From: JABDGR01 sp964561455
GTDB lineage: Bacteria; Verrucomicrobiota; Verrucomicrobiia; Opitutales; JABDGR01
Length of the DNA stretch: 64,000 nucleotides
Direction: 5' to 3'
Assembly (NCBI GenBank): GCA_964561455.1
Contig: CAZLPS010000007.1
Coordinates: 33,217 to 97,216, forward strand
Shown: positions 7,966 to 17,512 of the stretch, piece after piece
Layout: every line of letters begins with the position of its first letter
Numbering within the stretch: position 1 is the stretch's first letter
The notes under the pieces: model-generated
What the model was told of the DNA's origin: nothing
Seen by the model: only the letters and a program-made list of their open reading frames with translations
Databases searched by the model: none
Program-made: the position numbers and the translations under genes

Positions 7966-9078
7966 TTAGTAACTCTCGCCCTGTTTAAGCAAATCGAGGA
8001 CGCCTTGCTTGGTCTTGAAGCGCACGGGCAGGTCCTCCCGGTACTGGCCATCAATATTCTGGAAAACCGAAAAGTGAATGTGGGGCCCGCTGGCGTAGCC
8101 GGTGGCGCCCGATTTTCCGATGGCCTGACCCGCATCCACATGCTGCCCGGGAGTCACCATCGCGCCGTTGTGTTGGAGATGCACATATTCGGCGAACGTG
8201 CCATCGGCTTGCTTTATGATGATGTAATTCGCCATGGCCTTGTATTTCTCTACTGGCCCGCCCACGGATGAATCCTGCCGGACGCCGGTCACGATTCCCT
8301 CACGCGCCGCACAGACAATCGTTCCTTCGGGACACTTGAAATCGAAGGCGTATTCGCTCCCCGAGCCGACAAAATGGCTGAAAGTTCCGAAATTGCCCTG
8401 GTCCAGGCGGAGAGTTTCGCTGGACTGGTAGGGGAGCAGGTAAACGGCGTCGTTCGATTTTTCCGCCCGCCGCGCGCCGGGACGAGCTTTATAGCTGGTT
8501 TGGTACGACCAGGGCAGCGTCGGGTCCGCGCGGCGGAGTTGCACCACCACAAAAGTTTTCTGCCCGGCCGAATCCACCGTCACTGGCAATGGCACGGAGG
8601 ACATCGTGTTCTTCAGATTCACATTCACTGTGATCGTGAATTCCAGGTTGTTGTCGCTGACCGCGATTATACTGACGGCGTCCTCGGCGTCTTTCCGGTA
8701 GGTTATACGGAGTTCCTGCGGCTGGGCTGGAGTCTCAGGGGCAGGATTAGGCGGGACCCTGAGCGCGGACGCTGCCACCGATTTGGTCGGCGCAGGGGTA
8801 CTGGCCGGTATAGCCGGGGCACTCAAGTCCACTTCCGTAACCCGGCCGTTGACAAAAACTATCTCGCCGTTCGGGTACTGGTAAATGATGCGGTTGCCTG
8901 CTTCCAGTGTTGCATGGCGGGACCCCAGCTTCGCCTCAATTTCCGCCACGGTGTCGCCCAGATTCGGGCCGGAACTGGCTGCGGAAGTGGGCACCGCCGG
9001 CGCCGCGTCAGCGGCTTTGCCCGATGACACGGACCCGGCAAACGCCACCAGTGCGACGAAGCGCCCGATTGCGGTCAT
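7966..9078 (-). CDS. Secreted M23 family metallopeptidase
   Basis: Starting at the ATG at 9078, the 370-residue product has a signal peptide (MTAIGRFVALVAFAGSVSSG), a short domain with LGDTVAEIEAKLG, a proline/alanine linker, a middle beta domain, and a C-terminal M23 peptidase fold. Zinc ligands are suggested by the YAFDF aspartate, HLQH and PHIHF. A classical HxxxD histidine is replaced by the YAxDF form seen in some family members. It probably cleaves or binds peptidoglycan in the periplasm. A start seven codons upstream (9099) is possible. Longer extensions overlap hisA and were discarded. Confidence 0.88.
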   Translation of the reverse strand: MTAIGRFVALVAFAGSVSSGKAADAAPAVPTSAASSGPNLGDTVAEIEAKLGSRHATLEAGNRIIYQYPNGEIVFVNGRVTEVDLSAPAIPASTPAPTKSVAASALRVPPNPAPETPAQPQELRITYRKDAEDAVSIIAVSDNNLEFTITVNVNLKNTMSSVPLPVTVDSAGQKTFVVVQLRRADPTLPWSYQTSYKARPGARRAEKSNDAVYLLPYQSSETLRLDQGNFGTFSHFVGSGSEYAFDFKCPEGTIVCAAREGIVTGVRQDSSVGGPVEKYKAMANYIIIKQADGTFAEYVHLQHNGAMVTPGQHVDAGQAIGKSGATGYASGPHIHFSVFQNIDGQYREDLPVRFKTKQGVLDLLKQGESY

Positions 9079-9136
9079 TAAAATTCTTTGGTCGGTCATG
9101 GAGCTGAACGGGATTCCAAAATTGCAAATCCTGGAT

Positions 9137-9871
9137 TCACCCGGTGGCCGCAACTGCAAGTAAATCCGCCAAATCCACTCTTTTCTCGTAAATGGCTTTG
9201 CCGACGATGACGCCGTCGAGCCGCGGATGGACGCGGGCCACTTCGGCAAATTTGACAATATCCTCGCGGCGGGCGACGCCGCCGGAAGCGATGAGGCGGG
9301 CGGGAGTGGCGCGGAGCATGGATTCCTGCGCTTTGAAATTCGGGCCGGTCAACATGCCGTCGGTGGCGATGTCGGTGTGGATAATGGTCTGGATGCCCAA
9401 GTCGCACATATGCCGGGCCAGTTCCTCCGCGCGGACGACGGAGACATTCTTCCAGCCTTCCACGGCCACGCGGCCATCGCGGGCGTCAATGCCGATGGCC
9501 AGGCGCTCCGGGCCAAAGCGGTGCACGAGGCCGGAAATGAATTGGTGGTCGTTGCACGCGCGGGTGCCGATGACGACCCGGCGCACGCCGGCGTGGAAGG
9601 CCTCCTCGATGTCATTCAAGGTGCGCATGCCGCCGCCCAGCTGCACTTGCAGGCCGGTGGCCGCGATGCGCGCGACGTGCGCGAGATTGCGCGGAATACC
9701 CTCGAAGGCGCCATCCAAGTCTACCACATGCACCCATTGGGCGCCGGCGGCTTGGAAGGCCAGGGCGGGGACGACGGGATCGTCGAAGTAGACGGTTTCT
9801 TCGGCGGCGCGGCCCTGGGTCAGGCGCACACACCGTCCGTTTTTGAGGTCAATCGCGGGATAGATCTGCAC
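9137..9871 (-). CDS. hisA: Phosphoribosylformimino-5-aminoimidazole carboxamide ribotide isomerase HisA
   Basis: The 244-residue TIM barrel carries the HisA hallmarks: MQIYPAIDLKNGRCVRLTQG at the N-terminus with the catalytic Asp, HVVDLDGAFEG, QLGGGMRTL, and HTDIATDGMLTGPN containing the second catalytic Asp. It performs the Amadori isomerisation of ProFAR to PRFAR in histidine synthesis. Length is normal. It stands apart from other his genes: upstream is an arabinofuranosidase and downstream an M23 peptidase. Other histidine enzymes must be encoded elsewhere. Confidence 0.95.
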   Translation of the reverse strand: MQIYPAIDLKNGRCVRLTQGRAAEETVYFDDPVVPALAFQAAGAQWVHVVDLDGAFEGIPRNLAHVARIAATGLQVQLGGGMRTLNDIEEAFHAGVRRVVIGTRACNDHQFISGLVHRFGPERLAIGIDARDGRVAVEGWKNVSVVRAEELARHMCDLGIQTIIHTDIATDGMLTGPNFKAQESMLRATPARLIASGGVARREDIVKFAEVARVHPRLDGVIVGKAIYEKRVDLADLLAVAATG

Positions 9872-9897
9872 AGTAAAATTTTTTCCTGAAAGGAGCC

Positions 9898-12134
9898 CTA
9901 TTTGCTCTGGAGTTTAAGAATGGTGATGGAATACGGCGGCAACGTGCGGGTGAAGCTGGTGCCGAGGCCGCTTTCCTTGGTGGTGACGGGAACAATCTTC
10001 GTCGGCTCCNNNNNNNNNNNNNNNNNNNNNNNNNNNNNNNNNNNNNNNNNNNNNNNNNNNNNNNNNNNNNNNNNNNNNNNNNNNNNNNNNNNNNNNNNNN
10101 NNNNNNNNNGCTGGTGCCGAGGCCGCTTTCCTTGGTGGTGACGGGAACAATCTTCGTCGGCTCCACGATGGAGTTGGTGTCGGTCAAGTTGTCGGCCTTC
10201 ATGACCACCGCTTCGCCGTCCGGGCCAATGCCCGAGCCCTTGATATCCACCCGCAACGGCGTCGCGGTGCCGAGGGGATTGACGGCTTTGATAAAGACAA
10301 CGCCGGTTTTGCGGTCGCGGGTGACGCTGAAAAACATCGCCGGATTCTGGCGGGGCGTGGCGGCGGGGGCATCCGCCGCGGGTGCGGAGCCGGCGGCGCC
10401 CCGGCCGGCGGGAGGCGCGGCGGGCAGGTCGGCCCGGGTGGGCAGGTTGCCGGTTTCGAACCCGAGAATTTCATCGCCGCGATTGTTGTTGAACATCACC
10501 TGCGCGTAAAAGGCTGGCGAGCCGTAGCACGACAACGCGTCATACCCGACGAGATTGCAGGCCCATTGCATGGAGGAGTTCGGGTCGCCGCGCCCGGCGC
10601 CCGGGTTGGTGACGTTGACGAACAGCGGCGCATACGAGGCCATGATGACGACATCGGAATTGCGCTCGAGTCCGGTCATGTAGGCGGCGTCGCCGAGCGC
10701 GCCCTGGAAATTGGGGGTGGGGGCATTGCCCGGGACACGGGTGGCCCACTCGCCCTCGAAAATCTTGGGCTTGGTGCGGTCGTAGCGATTGTATTCCGTG
10801 GAACTGGTGTCCGCCAAAATTTCCGACCGCATGTAAAGGTGATGGTCCTGCACGTCGCCGACGCGGTCCGTCGCGCGGGAAGGACGGTTGCTTTGGATGG
10901 AGGCATCAATGAGCTGCAATTTGGGATACTTGGCCTTGATGGCATCGTAGAATTGCTTGAAGCGCCCGTTGTAGTCGCCGCGCCAGTCCTCGTTGCCGAT
11001 TTCAACGTAGGTGAGCGCGAACGGGGCGGGGTGGCCGTCCTTCGCGCGTTGCGCGCCCCATTTGGTGTTCACGTCGCCGGTGACGTATTCGATTTCGTCG
11101 AGGGCATCCTGCACGTAAGGTTCCAAATCCGGGCCGGCGGCCACTTCGCCATTGCCGAGGGCGAGGCCCGCAAACACCGCGAGCAAGGGCTCCATTTTCA
11201 AATCTTCGCACCAGTCGAGAAACTCCAGCAAGCCCAGGCCGTCGGAAGCGCGGTAATTCCAGGTGCCGGGGTGGCCGGGGCGTTGGGAGATGTCGCCGAT
11301 GGTTTTTTTCCAGTCGAACCGGTTGGCCACGCCGTTGCCCTCGAGGAAATTGCCGCCGGGAAAGCGCAGGAAGGACGGGTGGTATTGGGCCAGCAGCTCC
11401 ATGATGTCCGGGCGATTGCCATTCGGGCGGTTGTTGTAGGTGGGCGGGAACAGCGACACCAGGCTGAACCAGGCCGTGCCGGGCGAGGTTGTCCAAATCA
11501 GGAAATTGGCGTCCTTGGTCGCCTTGACCGAGCCGTCGGTTTTCAGCGTGACTTCATATTTCTGCCAGGTGCTGGTCAGCTTGGGCACGGTGGCAAGCGC
11601 ATAGGTTACCGGCTCCTTGGTGCCCGAGATGGCGACGGTCAATGGCCCGGTGAAATTGCCGCTGGCCTTGGCATAAAACGACGCGCGGTAGGTGGTGTTC
11701 GGGCGCACGGCGATGCCCCAAAAGCCTTCATTGGCCACACCCACGCGCATTTTGTCGGAGGCGGTGGTGGCGGTGAGCTTCAGGCTGACGGGCAATTGGT
11801 CGTTATACTTTTCGGAGGTGTCGAAATCAAACGCGCCGCTGGCGCCGGGGTCCTGCACGAGCGACCAGCGCTTGAGGTTGGCCGGGGGGTCTTGAAAGGT
11901 GCGGTTGGCGATGAGTTCGCCATACAGGCCGCCGTCATAGGAATAGTTTATCTCCTCGGTCATGAATCCATAGAGAATCGGGCTGGAGTTGGCCACGGCC
12001 TCGCCGGCATCAATGGTGATGGTGGGGACTTGTGCGGGCCCGTTGGCGGCAGGTAAGGAGGTGTCCAACCCCAAAAACAGGGCCAACGCCGGGGAGAATC
12101 GAAGGAAAAAGGTACGCAGCTTGGAGGTTTTCAT
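9898..12134 (-). CDS. Secreted alpha-L-arabinofuranosidase (GH51-like), interrupted by an assembly gap
   Basis: The protein starts with a signal peptide (MKTSKLRTFFLRFSPALALF). The GH51-type start of the barrel (SSPILYGFMTEEINYSYDGG) follows. A carbohydrate-binding-like beta insertion spans about residues 90-210. The catalytic barrel contains EIGNEDW (acid/base Glu) and FEGEW (nucleophile Glu). It would release L-arabinofuranose from arabinan or arabinoxylan outside the cytoplasm. The gene contains 100 Ns with an exact 55-bp duplication either side. Removing the Ns and one copy leaves 694 codons in frame, ending LPPYSITILKLQSK and TAG at 9898-9900, a normal family C-terminus. Read as given, the frame shifts and the tail is false. 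Confidence 0.88.
10010..10109. other. Scaffold gap (100 N) with 55-bp flanking duplication
   Basis: Exactly 100 N bases are flanked by identical 55-bp sequences (9955-10009 and 10110-10164). This pattern is what a short-read assembler leaves when two contigs overlap by one k-mer and are scaffolded without merging. The true sequence is most likely continuous with a single copy of the 55 bp. Confidence 0.95.
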
Positions 12135-12205
12135 AGGTGGGGGTAGCGGGGTGTGAGGGGTTTCCCAGCCTGTTTCCTGCCCGGCGAAAGTCCACCCGAA
12201 AAGCA

Positions 12206-13795
12206 TCATGGTTGGGCGCCGAGGTTGCCCTGGCTCCATTGCCCGTCAATCAACCGCCACATTTTGCCATTCGGGTTTTGGTCGCGCAAGGCCGCCGGCA
12301 GGCGCGGCGCGCGAACGTTGTCATAACAATACAGCGCGCCAAACCGGCGCATCGAGGCCGGAATGCCCACCGCCGTGAAGCCGGGGTGTCCGGTGGCCGG
12401 GTAGGGTCCGCCGTGGTTCATCGCCGGGCTCACCGCCACGCCCGTTGGCATCTTGTCGTTAATCAAGCGGCCCACTTTAACGCGCAGGCGCGGTTCGATT
12501 TCCGCGTGGAGGGCATCATCGCTCCCGCGCGTGTCGGAATAGATGCACCCGGTCAAACTGCCTTCGACGTGCCCCAGGATGGCGCAAACTTCCGGCAAAT
12601 CGCGCGCGACGACCAGCAGCGACTCATTGCCGAAAGCTTCGGTCTGAAGTTTTTCCGGCGCTTTCAAGAAGTCCGCGCCCGACACACGCAACAGCGTGTT
12701 GACATACCGATAGCCGGGGCCAGCCACCGGCTGCCCGCCCGTGACGAGCTGCGCGCCCGCCGCGACCAATGTTTGCACGCTGGCGTGCAGCGCCCGGGCG
12801 ACGCCGGAGGACAACAACGGAGCGGGCGTCGCGGCGTCGAAGCGTTGCTTCACGGCGGCGATAAACTGCTCGGCGGAATCTCCCGCGATCAAAACGACAA
12901 ATCCGGGATTGGTGCAAAATTGCCCCGAGCCCATCAGGCAACTGCCGGAAAATTCCTCGGCGATTTTGGCGCCGCGCTCCGCCAGCGCGCCGGGCAGGAT
13001 GACAAGTGGGTTCACGCTCGAAAGTTCGGCGTACATCGGCTTGCCCGCACGGTCGGCGGCGTTCTTGAGCTTTAAGCCGGCGTTGCGGCTGCCGGTGTAG
13101 GCGGTGGCGCCGGCGCGCGGGTCGGCCACGAGCTTTTCGCCGTCGGCATGTCCGGTGCGGTAAATCAATTGCACAGTCCCCAGCGGCAGGCCGCTTTCCT
13201 TGAGGGCGGCAAAAGCCTCCTCGGCCAGCAGCCGGGAAGTCCCGGGATGCGACGAGTTGGCCTTGGCGATCACGGGATTGCCCGCGGCGATGGCCGCGGC
13301 GAAATCGCCGCCCGCGATGCTGTTAAATGCAAACGGAAAATTATTCGGGCCAAACACGAGCACCGGGCCAATCGGCCCAAGTACCGAACGAATGTTGGCC
13401 TTGGAGTCAATCGTCGGCAGGGCCCACGAGCCTTCAAGCACGGCGGCCGCCGCCTGGCGCAACTGCCCGGTGGTGCGAGGCAGTTCCACGTCCCCGAGTC
13501 GGGGCGCCTTCGGCAACCCGGATTCCTGGTGCGCCATCTCAACCAGCTCCGCCGCGCGTTTTTCGATGCGTTCGGCAAACTTGGTGAGAAATGCCGCGAT
13601 TTTCTCGACGGAAATCGTGCGCAATTCGCCCGCGGCCGCCATGGCGGCGGTCAGGGCGGCATCACAATCCGCCCAATCGCTGATGGGGTATTGGTCGGGC
13701 AATTTCTGGCCCAGCGCGGGATTCTCCGCCTGAAACGTTTCGGTGGCGCGGGCCTCGCGCCAGTGTCCGGCAATGAGTACGGGTTGAATAGACAT
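12206..13795 (-). CDS. NADP-dependent alpha-ketoglutarate semialdehyde (2,5-dioxovalerate) dehydrogenase
   Basis: The 529-residue aldehyde dehydrogenase has the catalytic Cys294 in GQFCTNPGF, the general-base Glu257 in YAELSSVNP, and the nucleotide-binding stretch VFGPNNFPFAFNSI near 148-160. The NFPFAF and SSVNP variants and the length are characteristic of ketoglutarate semialdehyde dehydrogenases. These oxidise 2,5-dioxopentanoate to 2-oxoglutarate in glucarate, galactarate and arabinose/xylose oxidative pathways. The start MSIQPVLIAGHWR is preferred over an upstream extension that reads through a REP-like palindrome. It is 51 bp downstream of the dehydratase gene that supplies its presumed substrate. 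Confidence 0.88.
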   Translation of the reverse strand: MSIQPVLIAGHWREARATETFQAENPALGQKLPDQYPISDWADCDAALTAAMAAAGELRTISVEKIAAFLTKFAERIEKRAAELVEMAHQESGLPKAPRLGDVELPRTTGQLRQAAAAVLEGSWALPTIDSKANIRSVLGPIGPVLVFGPNNFPFAFNSIAGGDFAAAIAAGNPVIAKANSSHPGTSRLLAEEAFAALKESGLPLGTVQLIYRTGHADGEKLVADPRAGATAYTGSRNAGLKLKNAADRAGKPMYAELSSVNPLVILPGALAERGAKIAEEFSGSCLMGSGQFCTNPGFVVLIAGDSAEQFIAAVKQRFDAATPAPLLSSGVARALHASVQTLVAAGAQLVTGGQPVAGPGYRYVNTLLRVSGADFLKAPEKLQTEAFGNESLLVVARDLPEVCAILGHVEGSLTGCIYSDTRGSDDALHAEIEPRLRVKVGRLINDKMPTGVAVSPAMNHGGPYPATGHPGFTAVGIPASMRRFGALYCYDNVRAPRLPAALRDQNPNGKMWRLIDGQWSQGNLGAQP

Positions 13796-13808
13796 AAAGG
13801 TAAAAATC

Positions 13809-13838
13809 GTAGGGGCGTCCCGCCTAGCGGGACGGCCC
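13809..13838. repeat. REP-like palindrome
   Basis: The gap between the dehydratase and dehydrogenase genes holds a 30-bp element with head GTAGGGGCG followed by a hairpin (arms TCCCGC / GCGGGA, loop CTA). The head GTAGGGGCG is shared with the elements at 52031-52055 and 52076-52100. The element lacks a T-run, so it is not a classical terminator. It could act as a stability hairpin within the two-gene transcript. Confidence 0.6.
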
Positions 13839-13846
13839 AATCCTTA

Positions 13847-14749
13847 TTAAATCCACTTTTTCCACTTTCCCATCATGGCCTTGATTTCTTTGCGCTCTTC
13901 CGGGCGCACATCCACGAGCGGGGCGCGGACCGGGCCGCCGGCGAGGCCGATGAATTCCATCATCGTTTTCATGACGGAAACTTCGTACCCCTTGCGCCGC
14001 GCGCGAAATTCGTAGAGCGGAATCACCAGTTCGGCCATTAATTCATCCAACTCCGCGGAATGGCCGGCGGAAGCCAGCTCGTGCAGGCGCAGGGACAATT
14101 TTGGGGCGACGTTGGCGATGCTCGAGGTGTACGTGCGCACGCCCATCGAATAATACCCAGGTACCATGTCATCACCCGAACCACCGACCCACAATAACTT
14201 CGGGCCGACTTGGCGGCGAATGATTTGGAAGCGGCGGATGTCACCCTGGCCGTCCTTCCATGCGATGAGCGTGGGAATCTTCGCCAGCTTTTCGACCAGG
14301 GCGGCTCCCGGCGCGAACCAATCGCGGCTGTAAATAATGAAGCCCAGCGGCGTGGCGTCGGCGATGGCGCGGTAATAGGCCAGCACGCCTTCTTCGTCCG
14401 GCGCCGGATAATACGGGGGAAACGCCAAAATGCCGTCCACCCCGGCCTTGGCGGACGCGTGCGCCAGTTCCACTGCGATGGCCGGGTTATAGCCGGTCCC
14501 CGCCAGGACGGGCACGCGGCCCTTCACTTCCTTGACGACGGTTTGGACCACGGCGAGATGTTCGGCGGGGGTGAGCGAATAGAGTTCCCCCGTGCCGGCG
14601 GCGGCGACAACCGCGCAAACGGGATGTTTGAGCAGCTCGCGCAAATTGTGTCGCAGGCCGACAAGGTCGAGAGAATGGTCAGCCTTGAACGGGGTGACCG
14701 GAAAGGAAATGACCCCTTGCAGTTGGCGGCGGAGTTCGGAAGGTTGCAT
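13847..14749 (-). CDS. kdgD: 5-dehydro-4-deoxyglucarate dehydratase (KdgD-like, DHDPS superfamily)
   Basis: The 300-residue TIM-barrel protein has the family's Schiff-base lysine (Lys165 in LIAWKDGQGD) and catalytic tyrosine (Tyr140 in FIIYSRDWF), with GTGELYSLT at 52-60. The YSRDW and WKDGQGD motifs match KdgD, which dehydrates and decarboxylates 5-keto-4-deoxyglucarate to 2,5-dioxopentanoate. Related enzymes acting on 2-keto-3-deoxypentonates have a similar fold, so the exact substrate is not fixed. The product is the substrate of the adjacent dehydrogenase. The ATG at 14749 gives the family-typical length. Divergent from the MFS transporter across a short shared promoter region. Confidence 0.85.
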   Translation of the reverse strand: MQPSELRRQLQGVISFPVTPFKADHSLDLVGLRHNLRELLKHPVCAVVAAAGTGELYSLTPAEHLAVVQTVVKEVKGRVPVLAGTGYNPAIAVELAHASAKAGVDGILAFPPYYPAPDEEGVLAYYRAIADATPLGFIIYSRDWFAPGAALVEKLAKIPTLIAWKDGQGDIRRFQIIRRQVGPKLLWVGGSGDDMVPGYYSMGVRTYTSSIANVAPKLSLRLHELASAGHSAELDELMAELVIPLYEFRARRKGYEVSVMKTMMEFIGLAGGPVRAPLVDVRPEERKEIKAMMGKWKKWI

Positions 14750-14802
14750 AAAGATTGATTCGATAAATGTTTTTCGGCTCCAGCGCAAGCGCAGGCTAAA
14801 GA

Positions 14803-16155
14803 TTGACCTGCCGCCCCCTCATCCGGCAAAGTGGCGGCCGTTTGAGCAACCCCACCCAAACCCCGAGCGCGCTTGACCGCGCGCGCCTCAAAGCCTACTG
14901 GCGTTTGCTGCCGCTCGTATTTGTCTGCTACGTCGTGGCGTACATTGACCGCGCCAACGTCAGCATTGCCAAGCTGACGATGAGCCAGTCGCTGCCGGCC
15001 TTCAATGACGCGGTCATCGGCTTTGGCTCGGGCGTCTTCTATCTCGGTTATATTCTGCTCGAAATTCCCGGGGCGCTCATCGTGGAACGCTGGGGCGCCC
15101 GGCGGTGGATTGCCCGAATTATGATCACCTGGGGTATCATGGCGGCGCTGACCGCCGTGGTCAAAACCCCGCCGCAGTTCTACACGGTTCGTTTTTTTCT
15201 GGGCTTGGCAGAAGCGGGATTTTTCCCGGGTGTCATGGTCTATTTGACGCATTGGTTTCCCAACCGGGACCGCTCGCGCGCGCTCGCCTTGCTCATCATG
15301 GGCCAGCCAACGGCCCAAATTGTCAGCCCCAAAATCACCAACGCCTTGATGTCCGTGCATGCGCTGGGGCTGGCTGGCTGGCAGTGGGTTTATATTTTCT
15401 GGGGCATTCCGGCGATCGCGCTGGGCGTCTATGTATGGCTGGTGATGACGGACCGCCCGGCCCAGGCCAAATGGCTTACGGTCGAGGAGCGGGATGCGCT
15501 GGTGGCCGAACTCGAGCGCGAAAAGGCCCTCCGGGCGCCAAAGGCTCACCAGTCCTTGTTCAGCTTCTTCAAAAACCCCAAAGTCCTGCTCTTGACGACC
15601 GCTTATTTTTGCACGGTGTCCGCCAGCATGGGTTTCGAGCTGTTCATGCCGAGCATCTTGAAGGACTGGTACAAATTCGATGTGGGCAAAATCACCTGGC
15701 TGGTGATGTTGCCGCCGATGCTCGCCATTGTCGGCGTCCTGTTCGTCGGGTGGAATGCCGACCGTCTCAAGGAACGCCGCTGGCATACCCTCGTGCCCGT
15801 CTCCTTGAGCTTAATCGCCCTCGCCGTGGCCCCGCTCACGCGTGGAACCCAGGGTTATAACATCTACCTTACCATGGTTTGCTTCATGGTCGCCGCCGCC
15901 GGGCTCAAGGCGTACCAACCCGCCTTCTGGTCGCTGCCCAGTCTTTTCCTGTCATCCACCGCCGCAGCCGGCAGCATTGGATTAATTAACTGCGTCGGCA
16001 ACATTGGCGCGTTCTACGGCCAGACGCTGCTCGGATGGGTGGAAAAAGCCACCGGCTCGTTCATCGGCGGCCTTTATTGGCTCTGTGGCTCGATGGCGAT
16101 CTTCCTCATTATCGTCTTTTGCCTCGGCCTTGGGCGCCGGGAGACGAAAGCCTAG
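14803..16155 (+). CDS. MFS transporter, anion:cation symporter family (sugar-acid importer)
   Basis: The protein (up to 450 residues, 12 predicted helices) has the ACS-family signature FVCYVVAYIDRANVSIAKL in helix 1 and FLGLAEAGFFPGVMVYLTHW in helix 4. This resembles glucarate/galactarate (GudP) and related carboxylate transporters. The start is uncertain: TTG at 14803 (a weak AGG upstream) or in-frame TTG at 14842 giving MSNPTQTPSALDRARL. Divergent transcription from the kdgD-like gene and the family assignment point to import of the sugar acid consumed by that pathway. It converges with the ThuA-like gene, leaving only 4 bp between the stops. Confidence 0.87.
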   Translation: MTCRPLIRQSGGRLSNPTQTPSALDRARLKAYWRLLPLVFVCYVVAYIDRANVSIAKLTMSQSLPAFNDAVIGFGSGVFYLGYILLEIPGALIVERWGARRWIARIMITWGIMAALTAVVKTPPQFYTVRFFLGLAEAGFFPGVMVYLTHWFPNRDRSRALALLIMGQPTAQIVSPKITNALMSVHALGLAGWQWVYIFWGIPAIALGVYVWLVMTDRPAQAKWLTVEERDALVAELEREKALRAPKAHQSLFSFFKNPKVLLLTTAYFCTVSASMGFELFMPSILKDWYKFDVGKITWLVMLPPMLAIVGVLFVGWNADRLKERRWHTLVPVSLSLIALAVAPLTRGTQGYNIYLTMVCFMVAAAGLKAYQPAFWSLPSLFLSSTAAAGSIGLINCVGNIGAFYGQTLLGWVEKATGSFIGGLYWLCGSMAIFLIIVFCLGLGRRETKA

Positions 16156-16159
16156 GCCG

Positions 16160-17170
16160 TCACGGTTTGGCCTGGGGATTCACCGTGCTTGCGGGCGGAT
16201 TGGCGGCGGTTGGTTTCATCGCCGTCGGAACAATGGATTTCTCCGTTGCGGTGGGGAAATTTTTTGGAATCGGCCATGTGACCGGTCGCTTGGCCAGCCA
16301 TTGTAAGACGCGGATGATGGTCGTGCGCACGCCGACGCAGCGCATGGATTCCGGGTCCACGTCATCGGCCCAGACATGGCCGAAAGTGGAAATGTAGGCG
16401 TGGCCCTTGCCATAGGTGACAATCCATTCGATGGGCCAGTTCTCGCCAAAGCGCGGGTCCTTGGCATACGAAAGCACCTCCATCTTTTGCGCCGGGCCCC
16501 GCGCATAATAATATACCTCCAGCGCCGGGGTCATCCACGCCTTTGGCATGCCCTCGTGGATCGGATGGTTGCCGAGCAGGTGGATCACCACATCGCCCTT
16601 GGGCGCATGGCTCGTGGCTTTGCCCTCACCCGGGGGGTGGAGGACAAGTTTCTCATTCGCGTCAATCGAAATGGCCGTGCCGTAAGTGACCGGCCGCCAG
16701 CCGAGGCCGATGATGTCGTTGTATGCCGGCCATTTCGCAAACGCATTTTGCGCGCCGTGGTAAATATACACGCCGCCGCCATCGCGCACGTAATTCTCGA
16801 AATCCGTCATCACTGCCTGCGGCCACATCGGCCCGCTGTTGCTGATGTCATTGCAGGTTTGGATGACGACATCGTAGTCCTTGAACTTTGGCCGCCACGT
16901 GTCCCAACCCTCGGCGCTTTTTGGCGGCGGGGTGGTGGAGACGGAAATGTCAAACAAACCCGTCGGCTCCAAAAAACCCTTGAGCAGATCCGTGGTCTTT
17001 TTCCAATCGTGGTTGCTGAAGCCATCCACAATCAGCACTTTGATTTTGCTGGATGGGGTATTTTTGGCGCCAGGACCTTTTTCTAAAGTGGAAACATTGG
17101 CCGGGCCTGGGCCGGGGGCGGTGGCGGCCAGCGCAGCGCCAAATACCAGCAAAAGGCATGGAATTTTCAT
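16160..17170 (-). CDS. Secreted ThuA-domain protein
   Basis: The 336-residue protein has a signal peptide (MKIPCLLLVFGAALAATAPG) and a ThuA class I glutamine amidotransferase-like fold, with VLIVDGFSNHDWKKTT, GGGVYIYHGAQNAF, and HPIHEGMP as landmarks. ThuA domains occur in trehalose utilisation and very widely in Planctomycetota and Verrucomicrobiota, often with unknown activity. An alanine/proline-rich tail of about 25 residues ends the protein. It lies in the sugar-catabolism neighbourhood, but no specific role can be assigned. Confidence 0.83.
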   Translation of the reverse strand: MKIPCLLLVFGAALAATAPGPGPANVSTLEKGPGAKNTPSSKIKVLIVDGFSNHDWKKTTDLLKGFLEPTGLFDISVSTTPPPKSAEGWDTWRPKFKDYDVVIQTCNDISNSGPMWPQAVMTDFENYVRDGGGVYIYHGAQNAFAKWPAYNDIIGLGWRPVTYGTAISIDANEKLVLHPPGEGKATSHAPKGDVVIHLLGNHPIHEGMPKAWMTPALEVYYYARGPAQKMEVLSYAKDPRFGENWPIEWIVTYGKGHAYISTFGHVWADDVDPESMRCVGVRTTIIRVLQWLAKRPVTWPIPKNFPTATEKSIVPTAMKPTAANPPASTVNPQAKP

Positions 17171-17512
17171 GGGGTGAAATCTCGTGAAATATCGAAATGC
17201 GCAATGCTCTAATTACCTCAGCGGGAGCGGGTTTTATCGTCAAGCTTGCCCAAGTATGCGCCCACGGACGCCGTGACTTTCCGACGACTCTGAATTTTGC
17301 CAAAAGCGGCAAGCATGCCGGCCGGACTCGGATGGGTGCGTGTGACACTCACGTGGTCACGAGCATCGCTCGCAATTCTGCTGCCAATTGTAGATGCCGG
17401 CAACGGACGTATCGCCTTCGGAGTTGTCGTTTGGCCTTTAATGAATCGTATGACGGAAGCCATGGCTGTACCCATTGAAAACAGTATCATCCGCAAAGAC
17501 TTTTACCAACGG
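17171..17512. other. 342-bp intergenic region, no confident gene
   Basis: The stretch between the ThuA-like and enolase-like genes contains one minus-strand frame of 92 codons (17218-17496). It has no recognisable domain or ribosome-binding site and a basic low-complexity composition, so it is not annotated as a gene. A weak run of GAAAT/AATGC words near 17173-17212 may be a decayed 7-bp array. No hairpin terminator or strong promoter was found. Confidence 0.4.
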
